A DNA stretch of 64,000 nt from an uncultured Luminiphilus sp. (GTDB taxonomy: Bacteria > Pseudomonadota > Gammaproteobacteria > Pseudomonadales > Halieaceae). A model generated the notes under the pieces. It saw only the letters and a program-made list of their open reading frames with translations. It was not told the DNA's origin and did not search any database. Positions within the stretch are counted from its first letter, which is position 1. Each line of letters opens with the position of its first letter. This document shows, in pieces, positions 46,864 through 57,270 of this stretch. A program made the translations under genes and the position numbers. The DNA is taken from NCBI GenBank assembly GCA_938084055.1, contig CALKDK010000004.1:86380-150379 (forward strand), read 5' to 3'.

Positions 46864-47555
46864 TTTTGACGAACCCGCTCGAGTAGCAAACCCAGTGCAA
46901 TACCCAGTATCACGGCCAATAACAGACCGCTGCGGCTGGGCAGGTCCAGCAGGACCAGCGTGATAAACATGGCAAATACGGCGACCACCGCCTTTTGCCA
47001 ACTGTCAATCGCAGTGACCAACAGACCCATGAAAAGCACCGGAGTAGCAAAGGAAATATCGAGACCAACGGGAATTACAGGTCCTACAAAAAGACCCAGA
47101 GCCGTAAAAGTCATCCAGAAGGACCAAAAAGTAAGGCCGGCAGCGAGGTAATAGTGACGAAAGTCAGCGGGGGGTAGATCACGCTTACCGACACACAGGG
47201 CAAACACCTGATCGATCAGCATATAAGGGGCACACCAGCGAAACCAACCGGGCTGATGCTGCATCGCCGGGGCCATTGAAAAGGAGTAAAACAGGTGGCG
47301 CGCCCCGACAACCAAGGCCGCTGTTGCTGCGGCGGCAAGCGAAGCACCCTCGCCAATCAGGGTGATCAGGGTGATTTGTGCAGCTCCCGAAAACATGATG
47401 GGAGAAGAACTCCACCCCAGCCAGATGGCCACACCCGACTCACGGACCGTCAGGCCAAAGACCAACGCAAAGGGAATCGCGGGTAGCACCAGGACCAGGG
47501 CATCCAGCACCCCACGACGACGCCGGTCAGCCAGTGTTAATCGGGAAGTGGACAT
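46860..47555 (-). CDS. azlC: AzlC branched-chain amino acid export subunit
   Basis: GVLDALVLVLPAIPFALVFGL; SSPIMFSGAAQITLITL; ATG overlap with azlD. Confidence 0.9.
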   Translation of the reverse strand: MSTSRLTLADRRRRGVLDALVLVLPAIPFALVFGLTVRESGVAIWLGWSSSPIMFSGAAQITLITLIGEGASLAAAATAALVVGARHLFYSFSMAPAMQHQPGWFRWCAPYMLIDQVFALCVGKRDLPPADFRHYYLAAGLTFWSFWMTFTALGLFVGPVIPVGLDISFATPVLFMGLLVTAIDSWQKAVVAVFAMFITLVLLDLPSRSGLLLAVILGIALGLLLERVRQK

Positions 47556-47574
47556 GTCGTTCGAATATCCCGCC

Positions 47575-48015
47575 TCAGGTTTCCAGAAGGAACGTAACGG
47601 GGCCATCGTTGACCAGGCTCACCTGCATGTTGGCAGCAAAACGCCCTGTGGCAACCTGCCCGTTGTGCCGTCCTCGCACCAACTCTGTGAAGTAAGCAAA
47701 CAGAGCCCGCGCAACCTGGGGATCCGCTGCACTGGAAAAGCTTGGACGGGTGCCCTTTTTGGTGTCTGCTGCGAGGGTAAATTGAGACACCAACAACAGG
47801 TCCCCGGCAATATCGGTAACCGAGCGATTCATCCGATCATCCTCATCACCAAAGAGCCGGTAGCCCAACAGGCGTTCACACATGCGCTCCACGCGCACCC
47901 TGTCATCGTCTTTTTCAAGGCCCACGAGTACCAGCATCCCCCGGGCTATGGCGCCTACCTGTTCACCCTCAACGTCAACAGCCGCCTGGGATACTCTCTG
48001 TACGAGACACTTCAC
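47575..48015 (-). CDS. dtd: D-aminoacyl-tRNA deacylase
   Basis: MKCLVQRVSQAAVDVEGEQVGAI; LLVSQFTLAADTKKGTRPSFSSAA; VNDGPVTFLLET. Confidence 0.97.
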   Translation of the reverse strand: MKCLVQRVSQAAVDVEGEQVGAIARGMLVLVGLEKDDDRVRVERMCERLLGYRLFGDEDDRMNRSVTDIAGDLLLVSQFTLAADTKKGTRPSFSSAADPQVARALFAYFTELVRGRHNGQVATGRFAANMQVSLVNDGPVTFLLET

Positions 48016-48431
48016 AGGTTGGGTAATCCGGACAACAGTTGCTCAAGCCGTTGCCGAAGCGCCCCTTGGCTGTAGGGTTGAGCCGCACCCACTCCCCACA
48101 CCGGTCCAGGCCAGGCGCTGTCACTGCTGAAACGGGCGATCACATGGATATGCAACTGAGGCACTACATTGCCAAGCATGGCCGTATTGATTTTCTCCGC
48201 CGAAAACAGTCCCTGAAGGGTCTCCCCAAGCACCATTGCTTCATGCACAACACCCGCGCGCTGGGGACCCGCCAATTGGAACAACTCGGTTACGTCGGGC
48301 ACCCGCGGCACCAGAATCAGCCAGGGAAAGCGCGCGTCATTCATTAACAACACATCACTGAATCGCCAGCGGACCACGGGGTGAGTGTCTGCGGTCAATT
48401 TGGGATCCAGCATGAAGCGATGGTCAGACAT
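48012..48431 (-). CDS. HIT-domain nucleotide hydrolase
   Basis: NTAMLGNVVPQLHIHVIARFSSD (HxHxH). Confidence 0.9.
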   Translation of the reverse strand: MSDHRFMLDPKLTADTHPVVRWRFSDVLLMNDARFPWLILVPRVPDVTELFQLAGPQRAGVVHEAMVLGETLQGLFSAEKINTAMLGNVVPQLHIHVIARFSSDSAWPGPVWGVGAAQPYSQGALRQRLEQLLSGLPNL

Positions 48432-48435
48432 GGCG

Positions 48436-49035
48436 TCAGAACGGAATCAGGGTATAGCCCTCGCGCTGCAGACGCACGTGGGCACCCATCGCTGACAGGG
48501 CAACAATGACATCAGGTCGAAACTCCTCCCAGGCCATCTTGCGAAACGCCGCGGTTTGGCTGCACAGGTAAATCTTGACTCCCGCTTGGGTGAGCTGATC
48601 CAGAAGCTCTGTATTGGGATTGGGATCGTTGAACCGTGCGCGATAAGCGCTATCGGTCAGCAGATCGTTCGCCGCCATCCCGTGCACCACGACTGCGAAG
48701 GAAATATTCTCCTCAGGTACACCATATTGGGCGTACATATTGAGAAACCGGGCCACGGAAACCAGTTTGACGTTGGGATCTCCGGGAAAGTCTGCCGTCT
48801 CGCCCATATCGATTGAAACGTTGTATCGGGTCGTGTCATCGAGGTTATAAAAGTTCGAAGGGGGCGGCAGAACGGGACCAAAGTCTGGTATCACCGGACC
48901 CATTTTGGGCACGGGGTCCTCGCGGGTCTCCTGAGACACGGCCTGGTGCGCACTCAGTAACAGACCCACCCAGAACAGGGCCACAACGGATTTTAAAGAA
49001 GGCATCGTCATCTGCTTACAGCACCGCAGCAACAT
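48436..49035 (-). CDS. DsrE/F-like exported protein
   Basis: Signal peptide; NVKLVSVARFLNMYAQYGVPEENISFAVVVHGMAANDLLTD..GVKIYLCSQTA. Confidence 0.75.
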   Translation of the reverse strand: MLLRCCKQMTMPSLKSVVALFWVGLLLSAHQAVSQETREDPVPKMGPVIPDFGPVLPPPSNFYNLDDTTRYNVSIDMGETADFPGDPNVKLVSVARFLNMYAQYGVPEENISFAVVVHGMAANDLLTDSAYRARFNDPNPNTELLDQLTQAGVKIYLCSQTAAFRKMAWEEFRPDVIVALSAMGAHVRLQREGYTLIPF

Positions 49036-49071
49036 ATAATACGCGACTTTGACCCACCACCAGCAGCGACG

Positions 49072-50427
49072 TCACCCCGAGGTCTCATCAGCCGCCGTCT
49101 GCAGGCAGGTAGGACTGTCTACCTGCCCCTGCAGGGACAGTCCGTGGCTGATCCAGCCCTGCAGGTAATAGGAGAATCGCCCGAGGAGTACCTCTAGCTC
49201 GCCATCCAGAGCGCGCAGGGCTTGATCGCCTCCCTCCGCCTCAACCTGCGCGACAACCTCGGTTTCAAAACCGGAGCCTACCCATTCAAACGTGGGATCA
49301 CTCACAAACCGGGCTGGCGCTACCGCGGTAAGTGTCGCATCCAGTTGACCTCCGAGGCGGATCGAACCCACGGTCAGCTCAGGCACGACGGCGGCGGGCA
49401 AAAAGCAGGCGGATTGTCGCTGGGCAATCCGGCTTAACAGGGGCGACGCCCAGTCACCGCGCTGCATCAAATTCGCCATTCTCTCGAACTGGTAGGATTC
49501 AATAACCCCATGTCGATTGGATACCAACTGTATTACCTGGTCTGTCTCCCCCATGATGACCGACCAGAGTGCCGATAACAGGCTAACGCCTGGCAGGGGG
49601 TCGGCGTGGTAAGGCTGGGTGAGATCACCTATGTAGTGCAGGGCCCAGCCCATAAAGCGCCATCCCCAGTAATCGTGCCCCGTCGTAAAAGCCAGCTCCG
49701 CGAGTGATTCGTACAAAACGATACGCCAGAGCGGCAGGCCACGCTGCAACTCGGGCTGGGCGAATGCCGTCAGCCAGTCCAGATGATAAAAACCCATGTG
49801 CAGCGGCGCCTGGGACCCATAGGACAGGTTGGGATTACCAAAGGGCTGCTGCCCCATGCCGTAGCGCTGACCAAAGTCAGTACCGTTGTCGGTGTACAGC
49901 CCGATGTCCATCCCCATATCGGGCTCATCACTGGCGCTGGCCAGCACGTGGGCAATACTTACCCGCTCTCCCGGAACCAGGGCTCGGTATACCGTTCCCC
50001 GGTGTGATTCTCCCGGATCGAGAAATGACAGCTCCGGCCAGTGCATCCGGCGATCCGCCTCCCCGACCTCGCCGGGCATCACCTGGTGATAGAGGGGATA
50101 GGAAAGCCTGGGGCTGATGCGCACCGCCGCAACGAAGCGTGACGGAAAATCGCCCGCATTCACAGTATTGAAGTTAAGGGCTGTTGGGGTGGGCGGGTAG
50201 TCGGGATCCTCGGCCAGCATGGCGCTTTCAACGTCCGCCAGCACCCGGACGATGCCCTGCTGCTCTGCGGATAGAAAAGCCGCCAGAGGCTCAGCGATCA
50301 ACACAGGCTCATTCAGGTTCGGCTGGTCACGCAGCAAAGGCCAGGCCAAACTGGCGTGGTCAGACCAGGCCCAAACCTGGGGGACAACCAGACACAGCAG
50401 CGGTATCAGGATAAGTCGCACAACCAT
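49072..50427 (-). CDS. Secreted S1/P1 nuclease / phospholipase C-like fold protein
   Basis: WSDHASLAWPLL near the mature N-terminus; GWALHYIGDLTQPYHADPLPG. Confidence 0.65.
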   Translation of the reverse strand: MVVRLILIPLLCLVVPQVWAWSDHASLAWPLLRDQPNLNEPVLIAEPLAAFLSAEQQGIVRVLADVESAMLAEDPDYPPTPTALNFNTVNAGDFPSRFVAAVRISPRLSYPLYHQVMPGEVGEADRRMHWPELSFLDPGESHRGTVYRALVPGERVSIAHVLASASDEPDMGMDIGLYTDNGTDFGQRYGMGQQPFGNPNLSYGSQAPLHMGFYHLDWLTAFAQPELQRGLPLWRIVLYESLAELAFTTGHDYWGWRFMGWALHYIGDLTQPYHADPLPGVSLLSALWSVIMGETDQVIQLVSNRHGVIESYQFERMANLMQRGDWASPLLSRIAQRQSACFLPAAVVPELTVGSIRLGGQLDATLTAVAPARFVSDPTFEWVGSGFETEVVAQVEAEGGDQALRALDGELEVLLGRFSYYLQGWISHGLSLQGQVDSPTCLQTAADETSG

Positions 50428-50568
50428 CGCCAGATTGCTCCAAAACTGAATAAAGGGAATAACGTGGCAGCTTTGCGCCGCTTATTCAAGTCAGCTCCGC
50501 GCCTGCCCTGTGCAAGTCTGTTGGAAATCGTTAGTCTCGACAGGGTGCATCAGGAAGAGGGTGACCTC

Positions 50569-50940
50569 ATGAACCGATATCTGTTTGGGCTGGTTGCCCT
50601 CGTCCTCGCAAGCTGTGGTGCCGATCGTGCGCCCACAGACAATATCGACACCGTGGTGAACTCGATTATGGCGGGCGCCACATTGATAGACGTGCGTACC
50701 GACGAGGAGATTGCGACGGGTAGCCTGCCCGGGGCCCTCGCCATTCAGCACACCGAAATTATCGCCGGCGTAGCTGCACTGGATATCTCTACCGACACGA
50801 CGCTGGTGCTGTACTGCCGCAGTGGCAGGCGCTCCGGTATGGCCGCCTCGGCCCTGCAGGCAGCCGGTTATACCCGGGTAATGAATGGCGGCGGTTACTC
50901 CAGCCTCGCCGCAGCGCTCGGAACAGGAGAGGCCGACTGA
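50569..50940 (+). CDS. Rhodanese-like lipoprotein
   Basis: Lipobox LVLASC; ATLIDVRTDEEIATGSLPGALAI; LVLYCRSGRRSGMAASAL. Confidence 0.9.
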   Translation: MNRYLFGLVALVLASCGADRAPTDNIDTVVNSIMAGATLIDVRTDEEIATGSLPGALAIQHTEIIAGVAALDISTDTTLVLYCRSGRRSGMAASALQAAGYTRVMNGGGYSSLAAALGTGEAD

Positions 50941-50955
50941 ACCGGCACACCCCAG

Positions 50956-51864
50956 TTGACGATGCCCAGCCAAACCTCTGAAGGTCGGGCCCTCCTGTTT
51001 GGATTGGGCGCGGTCATGCTCTGGAGTACGGTCGCCACCGCCTTCAATCTGAGCCTTAAATTCATTTCCCCACTTCAGCTCGTTACCGTCGCCAGTGTGA
51101 CCTCCTGGTTCTTCCTGTCCGGCTGGTTATTAGTGTCCGGCCAGATGGGCAACCTGTTACGACACCCGCGGGGTGAAATCCCCCGGCTTCTGGCGCTCGG
51201 CGTCATCAATCCGGCGCTTTACTATTTTTTGCTGTTCGGGGCTTATGCCCGACTGCCAGCCCAGGAGGCCATGGCGATCAACTACACATGGGGACTGGTG
51301 TTACCGCTGCTGGCGGTTCCCCTGCTAAAGCAGAAACTGCAATCCCGGGATATCTACGCAGCCCTGCTGAGTTATGCCGGGGTGTTCGTGATCGCCACCC
51401 GCGGCGATATTCTGGGTTTTCGGCTGTCTGATCCCGCGGGGGTGCTCCTGGCGATGGCATCCACCGTCATCTGGGCGCTCTATTGGATCGGCAACACCCG
51501 TATTAAAACCCCTCCAATACAGGGCCTTTTTGTCAGTTTTACGGCGGCCAGCATTATTCTGGTCGGCGTGTCGATTAGCCAGAATGCCTTCTCCGACCTG
51601 CCCTGGCAGGGATTGGTGGGTGGTCTGTATGTTGGACTTTTGGAAATGGGCCTGAGCTTCATCCTCTGGCTCTACGCGATGCGACTCACACGCAACACCG
51701 TGCGGATCGCCACGCTTATCTTCCTGTCACCGCCGCTATCCCTGGTTTTTATCTGGGGCATCCTGGGTGAGGCGATACGCGCATCGACCCTGGTCGGGCT
51801 GACCCTGATTCTCTGCGGACTGGCACTGCAGCATCTCAATCGCCGGAAAAAACACTCAGTCTGA
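50956..51864 (+). CDS. DMT/EamA family permease
   Basis: About 10 TM segments, two EamA repeats. Confidence 0.88.
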   Translation: MTMPSQTSEGRALLFGLGAVMLWSTVATAFNLSLKFISPLQLVTVASVTSWFFLSGWLLVSGQMGNLLRHPRGEIPRLLALGVINPALYYFLLFGAYARLPAQEAMAINYTWGLVLPLLAVPLLKQKLQSRDIYAALLSYAGVFVIATRGDILGFRLSDPAGVLLAMASTVIWALYWIGNTRIKTPPIQGLFVSFTAASIILVGVSISQNAFSDLPWQGLVGGLYVGLLEMGLSFILWLYAMRLTRNTVRIATLIFLSPPLSLVFIWGILGEAIRASTLVGLTLILCGLALQHLNRRKKHSV

Positions 51865-52938
51865 AACCAGCGAGGCCGCCTTCAACAGCGCAAATACGCG
51901 CTGGGACTCGGCCAGCCCGAGGTCGTCAAGTGATGCCCGGGTCAATCGAGCTCTGATGGCATGGCCACCCGACTCCAACAAAATATCGGCATGGGGCAGG
52001 TTGTTATCCACCCTGATGGCCGTGATGGTTGCCGGCAGGACATTGCGTATTGAAATACCCTCGGGCTTTTGTAGCGCAATCGCGACGTCGGTGGCGAAAA
52101 TACGCACGCTTACCCTGTCACCGGGCATCCCGATTAAGCCTGTCATCGACATACTCTGGCCGCCAAAGCTGAGATGGGTTAACTGATAAGCTGGGTCGTG
52201 GGCGACGACGGTGGCCTCGACAATGGAGCCCGACTCGTCCCTGCGGGACACCTCGGGGAGGTCCAGGCGTGCCAGCACCTCCGAAACAGGACCCAACGCC
52301 ACGCAACCACCATTGCGCAACACCATCAGGTGACGCGCCAACCGGGTCATCTCATCGAGCGTATGGGCCACGTAGACGGTGGGAATTCTGAAGCTGTCGA
52401 TAACGTCACGAAGATAGGCAAGCAGCTCCCCACGGTACCCCATATCCGCCGCCGACAGAGGCTCGTCGAGCAGTAATAACCGGGGAGCGCTCATCAGTGC
52501 CCTTGCCAGGGCGACCCGCTGCCGCTCGCCTCCGGACAGCGCCGCTGGACGACGCTCGAGCAGGGGTTCAAGTCCCAGTGTCTGCAAAATCTCATCGCGC
52601 GGTGGTGCCTGTCCTTTGGCTCTGCGCCCTGCAAAGTCAAGATTCCCGGCGACGCTGAGATGCGGAAACAACCGCGCATCCTGAAAAACCATGCCAATTC
52701 TGCGTTCGTGGGTGGGTACTGCAATGCCGCGACTCGTATCCAGCCAACAGCTACCCCCAAACTCAATACAGCCTTGATGCGGCCGTTCGAGTCCAGCGAG
52801 CAGCCTGAGCAGGGAGGTTTTGCCCGCCCCATTGCCACCGAGAACCCCCAGTACCCCCTCAATATGCAACCGCGCGCTCAGCTCAAGTGAAAAACCACCC
52901 AACCTCAGGTCGGCATCAATGTTCAGCTCGGTCACCAT
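51856..52938 (-). CDS. modC: Molybdate ABC transporter ATP-binding protein
   Basis: GGNGAGKTSLLRLLAG; LSGGERQRVALARAL; C-terminal TOBE-like domain; modB and modA upstream. Confidence 0.92.
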   Translation of the reverse strand: MVTELNIDADLRLGGFSLELSARLHIEGVLGVLGGNGAGKTSLLRLLAGLERPHQGCIEFGGSCWLDTSRGIAVPTHERRIGMVFQDARLFPHLSVAGNLDFAGRRAKGQAPPRDEILQTLGLEPLLERRPAALSGGERQRVALARALMSAPRLLLLDEPLSAADMGYRGELLAYLRDVIDSFRIPTVYVAHTLDEMTRLARHLMVLRNGGCVALGPVSEVLARLDLPEVSRRDESGSIVEATVVAHDPAYQLTHLSFGGQSMSMTGLIGMPGDRVSVRIFATDVAIALQKPEGISIRNVLPATITAIRVDNNLPHADILLESGGHAIRARLTRASLDDLGLAESQRVFALLKAASLVSD

Positions 52939-52939
52939 G

Positions 52940-53626
52940 TCACAGCCCCGAACCGAGCCGGAAGGAGAGACGGCGGTTTAGGCCATAAATCAAAAGCAAG
53001 ACGCCAAAGGAAAACCCCAGCAAAACAGCTGCAAGCCGGTGGGCGCTCCCGTAGTCCAGTGTTTCAACTGCCTCATAGAGAGCCACTGAAACAACGCGCG
53101 TCTCGCCGGGGATATTGCCGCCAATCATGAGCACCACCCCAAACTCACCCAAGGTGTGGGCGAAGGTCAGTACCGCGGCGGTCAGGTAGCCTCTTCGCGA
53201 CAGGGGCAGTACCAGTCGCAGAAATCGATCCCAGGGGGAGGCTCCCAGGGTTGCCCCCGCCTCCAGCACCCCCTGCCCCACGCCCGCAAAAGCTGCCTGT
53301 AGAGGCTGTGTTGCAAAGGGCAGCGAGTAGATGACCGACGCCAGGACAAGGCCCGTAAAACTAAAGTTGAGTTGTTGACCTGTCATGCTCAGCCACAGCG
53401 CCCCCAGTCCGCCACCGGGCGCGAACCAGAGCAGCAGGTAAAAGCCCATGACCGTTGGCGGGAGCACCAACGGTAGGGCCACCACCGCCTCGACCCAACC
53501 CACCCAGGGTCGGGTCGAGTGGGCAAGCCACCAGGCGAGCGGCGTCGCCAGCAGCAGCAATAGCAGGGTAGTCACCGCCGCCAGCTGTGCCGTCAGGGCA
53601 AGGGCCTGCCATTCAATTCCCATCAT
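52940..53626 (-). CDS. modB: Molybdate ABC transporter permease
   Basis: LPLVLPPTVMGFYLLLWFAPGGGLG; EAGATLGASPWDRFLRLVLPLSRRG; HTLGEFGVVLMIGG. Confidence 0.94.
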   Translation of the reverse strand: MMGIEWQALALTAQLAAVTTLLLLLLATPLAWWLAHSTRPWVGWVEAVVALPLVLPPTVMGFYLLLWFAPGGGLGALWLSMTGQQLNFSFTGLVLASVIYSLPFATQPLQAAFAGVGQGVLEAGATLGASPWDRFLRLVLPLSRRGYLTAAVLTFAHTLGEFGVVLMIGGNIPGETRVVSVALYEAVETLDYGSAHRLAAVLLGFSFGVLLLIYGLNRRLSFRLGSGL

Positions 53627-54452
53627 ATTCAGCCTTTCCATCGGACCGTGCGTAACCCAATGAAAGCAGTTTTTGCAACGTCTCATCTGAGAGTAGGAAG
53701 CGCTGAAACTCCCAGCCTGCGCGTCGCCCGGCACCGCGCAGCGTGAGGATCAACGCCTGTGCAATGGGAGGATGCCAGATCTCGGGTATCAAGCTGTACT
53801 CCTCCGCCGGCACTTCGCCAGCCAGGAGTTGGGAGTAGGCCACCAGGCCCGCTGGGACCGCGCCCGAGGCAACCTGGGTATACGTCGCGCTGATACTCTG
53901 CCCCCGGACAATTTGTCGCTCAGCCTGGGCTTTTGGAAACCGCTCCGTGATCGCTGCAGCCGCCGCGCCGTAAGGCGCCATATCGGGGTTCGCATGGGCC
54001 AACAGTGACGCCCGTGTAAGGTAGTCCCCAGGGTCGGGAGGGCGCGCTGACCCCGGGACCCAGAGTGCCAGTCGACCACGCGCATACACGGCATAGCTGT
54101 CCGCGGCACCCAGGCCCATGTCCTCAAGGGACAAAGGACGTTCGGTATCCGCTGCCAGCAGCACATCAAAGGGGGCTCCCTGCACAATCTGCGCATACAG
54201 AAGACCGGTCGAGCCGACAATAACTTGCACCGGCACGCCGGTCTGCTCCGTAAAGGCGACCGCCAATTGTCGTGCCGGACCTGCAAAATTTGACGCCACT
54301 GCAACCACCAGAGGCTCTGGCGGGGCCTCCTGGGTCCAACCTGTGGGCGCCAACAGGCACACCCCGATCAGAAGAAAAACCCTGAAACACAAACGCTCCG
54401 CGCGTCGAAGACCCCAAGCCTTTACAAAAAAAACCGGGCCCGGGCAGCACAT
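53613..54452 (-). CDS. modA: Molybdate ABC transporter substrate-binding protein
   Basis: VAVASNFAGPARQLAVAFTEQTGVPVQVIVGSTGLLYAQIVQGAPFDVLLAAD; signal peptide; start approximate. Confidence 0.92.
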   Translation of the reverse strand: MCCPGPVFFVKAWGLRRAERLCFRVFLLIGVCLLAPTGWTQEAPPEPLVVAVASNFAGPARQLAVAFTEQTGVPVQVIVGSTGLLYAQIVQGAPFDVLLAADTERPLSLEDMGLGAADSYAVYARGRLALWVPGSARPPDPGDYLTRASLLAHANPDMAPYGAAAAAITERFPKAQAERQIVRGQSISATYTQVASGAVPAGLVAYSQLLAGEVPAEEYSLIPEIWHPPIAQALILTLRGAGRRAGWEFQRFLLSDETLQKLLSLGYARSDGKAEYDGN

Positions 54453-54462
54453 GGCACTGCGT

Positions 54463-55332
54463 TCACGCGGGCTGTGCGGGCAGGACACCGAGTTCACCCA
54501 GACGTTCATGAAGGTAACTGGCCGCCGTGTATCGCGATGACAGGCGGACCTCAGGCCGAGGGTGGAGGAACAGGGGCAGGGACATCCTGCCCGCAGCGTG
54601 TTGTTGTCCATCGTCTACCACCCGGTGCGTGGTGGATGGTAACCAACCCCCCAGCAGCTCCTGAAGCATGTCCCCAATATTGACGAGGAGCTGCTCTGGT
54701 CGGTTGGGCGCCTCAATCCAGCGGCCATCGCGGGTAAGGATTTCCAACCCGGGACCGTCTGCCGCGGGGAGCAAGGTCAGTAAGTTGATGTCTTCGTGGG
54801 CTGCGGCACGCGGCGCATCATCATTCGCCCGAATGGGCGGGTAGTGCAGGACGCGCAGCATGCTCTGGTGGCTGTTCTCAATCATGCCACTCAGGGGCTC
54901 GGCGAGATCGGTCATCATCCCCAGAGGCGCCTCCTGTTCGATGTGGGCAAGCAACCCAGCAGCAAAAGCAACAGTCTGCTGAAAGTGTGAACACAGATTG
55001 TCCCTGAGGTGTGCCGGGCAACGCCCCCAGGCGTAATACTGGAAATACTCCTTAAAGTCCCGGCGATCGCTCCCTTTGGCATGCTCGGCGACGGCGGTGG
55101 AAAAGTAGCCGTCCTGGCGAATCGGGTCCATTTCATACTCTGGACCTACGCCCTCGGCAAAATAAAGCCGCCATTGTCGGTAAATGCTGCGCACCCGATG
55201 CATATCCAGCGGATGGTCAATGAGTGCACAAAAGCCATACTCATGCAGGGAGGCGACAAAACGCTTGGCGAAATCCTGGTCGCGGCAGGAAATGAGTGGC
55301 AGTACCGCGTTGTTCGATGGCACCGGCATCAA
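54463..55332 (-). CDS. Isopenicillin-N-synthase-family 2OG-Fe(II) oxygenase
   Basis: [12 protein letters not shown] (HxD), PSTTHRV (His), RMSLPLF (RxS). Confidence 0.9.
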   Translation of the reverse strand: MMPVPSNNAVLPLISCRDQDFAKRFVASLHEYGFCALIDHPLDMHRVRSIYRQWRLYFAEGVGPEYEMDPIRQDGYFSTAVAEHAKGSDRRDFKEYFQYYAWGRCPAHLRDNLCSHFQQTVAFAAGLLAHIEQEAPLGMMTDLAEPLSGMIENSHQSMLRVLHYPPIRANDDAPRAAAHEDINLLTLLPAADGPGLEILTRDGRWIEAPNRPEQLLVNIGDMLQELLGGWLPSTTHRVVDDGQQHAAGRMSLPLFLHPRPEVRLSSRYTAASYLHERLGELGVLPAQPA

Positions 55333-56546
55333 CCCAGCGAAATAAAGAATCCGGCCAGTGCCGCACTCATCAAATTGGACAGGGTTGCAGCCAGCAGGGC
55401 ACGCAGACCAAATCGGGAAATCTCGTCACGCCGCATGGGGGCGATGGCACCCAACCCACCCAGCAAAATTGCAATGGAAGACAGGTTGGCGAAACCGCAG
55501 AGCGCAAAGATGACGATCGCCTGGGACACCCGTGAGAATCCTGCAGCAACATCGGTGTACGCCACGTAAGCGACAAATTCGTTAAGAACGAGCTTCTGGC
55601 CAATCAGGCTGCCGGCCACATTGGCCTCCGCCCAGGGCACACCCAGCAGCCAGGCCAGAGGCTGAAAAATAACGCCCAGTACCCCTTCCAAGGAAAGGCC
55701 CTGCACGCCAACTACAGAGCCTGCCCAGCCCAGCATGCCATTGAGAAGCGCAATCAAGCCGATGAAAGCGATGAGCATGGCGGCAATCGCACCCGCCATA
55801 CGAAAGCCGTCCAACGCACCGCTGGCGGCCGCATCCACCAGGTTGACATAGCTGTCGTTTTCGGGGCCCTCACCGCGCTCGGGTCGAACCGGCTCCTGTG
55901 TCTCCGGCTCCATTAATTTAGCCATGAGGAGACCACCGGGAGCCGCCATGAACGAGGCCGCCAACAGGTATTCCAGCGGAATACCCAATGCGGCGTAACC
56001 CGCCATAACCGACCCGGCAATCGAAGCCATCCCGCCCACCATAACGGCAAACAATTCCGACACGGTCATACCCGCCAGGTAGGGGCGTACAACCAGAGGC
56101 GCCTCCGCCTGCCCAACAAAAATATTGGCTGACGCCGACAGGGACTCGGTATGACTCGTGCCTAACAGTTTTTTTAGAGCCCCTCCCAGCGTCCGGATAA
56201 GCCAGTGCATAACACCCACATGGTAGAGAACCGCGATCAATGCGCTGAAGAAAATAACCACCGGAAGAACACTGAATGCGAAGATAAAGCCCAGGTTACT
56301 GTCGATTGAGACCAGTCCGCCAAACATGAAATCAATACCAGCCCGGCTGTAAGCCAGCAGATTGGCAATCTGGGCAGACGCTATTTCCAGGCCCGCCCTG
56401 CCCCAACTGCTGAACAGCGCCAGAAAGCCGATGGCGGCCTGCAGGAAAAATGCGAGGCCAACGGTCCGCCAGTTGATCGCGGTTCGGTTGGATGACACAG
56501 ACCACGCCACCAGCAGGAGAAAACCAATACCGAGCAGGCTACTCAC
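55329..56546 (-). CDS. NupC-type concentrative nucleoside transporter
   Basis: [71 protein letters not shown]. Confidence 0.95.
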   Translation of the reverse strand: MSSLLGIGFLLLVAWSVSSNRTAINWRTVGLAFFLQAAIGFLALFSSWGRAGLEIASAQIANLLAYSRAGIDFMFGGLVSIDSNLGFIFAFSVLPVVIFFSALIAVLYHVGVMHWLIRTLGGALKKLLGTSHTESLSASANIFVGQAEAPLVVRPYLAGMTVSELFAVMVGGMASIAGSVMAGYAALGIPLEYLLAASFMAAPGGLLMAKLMEPETQEPVRPERGEGPENDSYVNLVDAAASGALDGFRMAGAIAAMLIAFIGLIALLNGMLGWAGSVVGVQGLSLEGVLGVIFQPLAWLLGVPWAEANVAGSLIGQKLVLNEFVAYVAYTDVAAGFSRVSQAIVIFALCGFANLSSIAILLGGLGAIAPMRRDEISRFGLRALLAATLSNLMSAALAGFFISLG

Positions 56547-57052
56547 GGCGAGACCACAGATTCAGCGTGATCCAAGGAGGTGGCTACCCCGTTACCCTGC
56601 TCGTCAACAAGCATCACATCCTTGACTGCGGCACTGAGTGCTGCCACAAAAGCCGGATACTCACCCCCACAAACCTCAAGCGCTGCGGTGCCAAGGAGGG
56701 TGTGGAACGCGCTTCCTGTCTGGGCGAGCACCATGGGCAAGCGGCCTCGAGTGTACTCAAACATCTCCCTCGACTGCTCATCGCGGTGCAACCACTGGAC
56801 CCGACAAGCTAATTGAGCGCCATCCCGCCAGACCGCTTTTCCACGGGGGTTCCAGCCATGACTGATATCGCACAGTGCACAGTGACGTCGGCCGGCAATT
56901 TTGCCCAGCGTATAAGCAACCTCGCCCGCCAGCGAACCATCGGCATCATAAATGGCAAAATATTGAGTTGGCACTGTAATCTTGAAATACCCCGGGCCTG
57001 CGACTCTGGAATCATGGGTAACTGAAAAATTCAGGGTTCGATAGTACCCCAT
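56543..57052 (-). CDS. Hypothetical protein with CALC motif
   Basis: [44 protein letters not shown] overlaps the downstream nupC start. Confidence 0.7.
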   Translation of the reverse strand: MGYYRTLNFSVTHDSRVAGPGYFKITVPTQYFAIYDADGSLAGEVAYTLGKIAGRRHCALCDISHGWNPRGKAVWRDGAQLACRVQWLHRDEQSREMFEYTRGRLPMVLAQTGSAFHTLLGTAALEVCGGEYPAFVAALSAAVKDVMLVDEQGNGVATSLDHAESVVSP

Positions 57053-57270
57053 CCCAACATATTCCCATACGTAGAGGCATCGCCATGACAGGGTGGCCTG
57101 CAGCGGGCCACGCCAGGCTAATGATGGGCGACCCCGCGCCGGGCGCAATGCCCACGATGACGTCGGCGAGGGTTGACGATCTTCAGTTTACAGATCGCCC
57201 GGCGGCGCATTAACCTACTGCACGCACCATCTGGGGCGCAAACATCCGGTTATCCCAACGAGTCGCTGTT

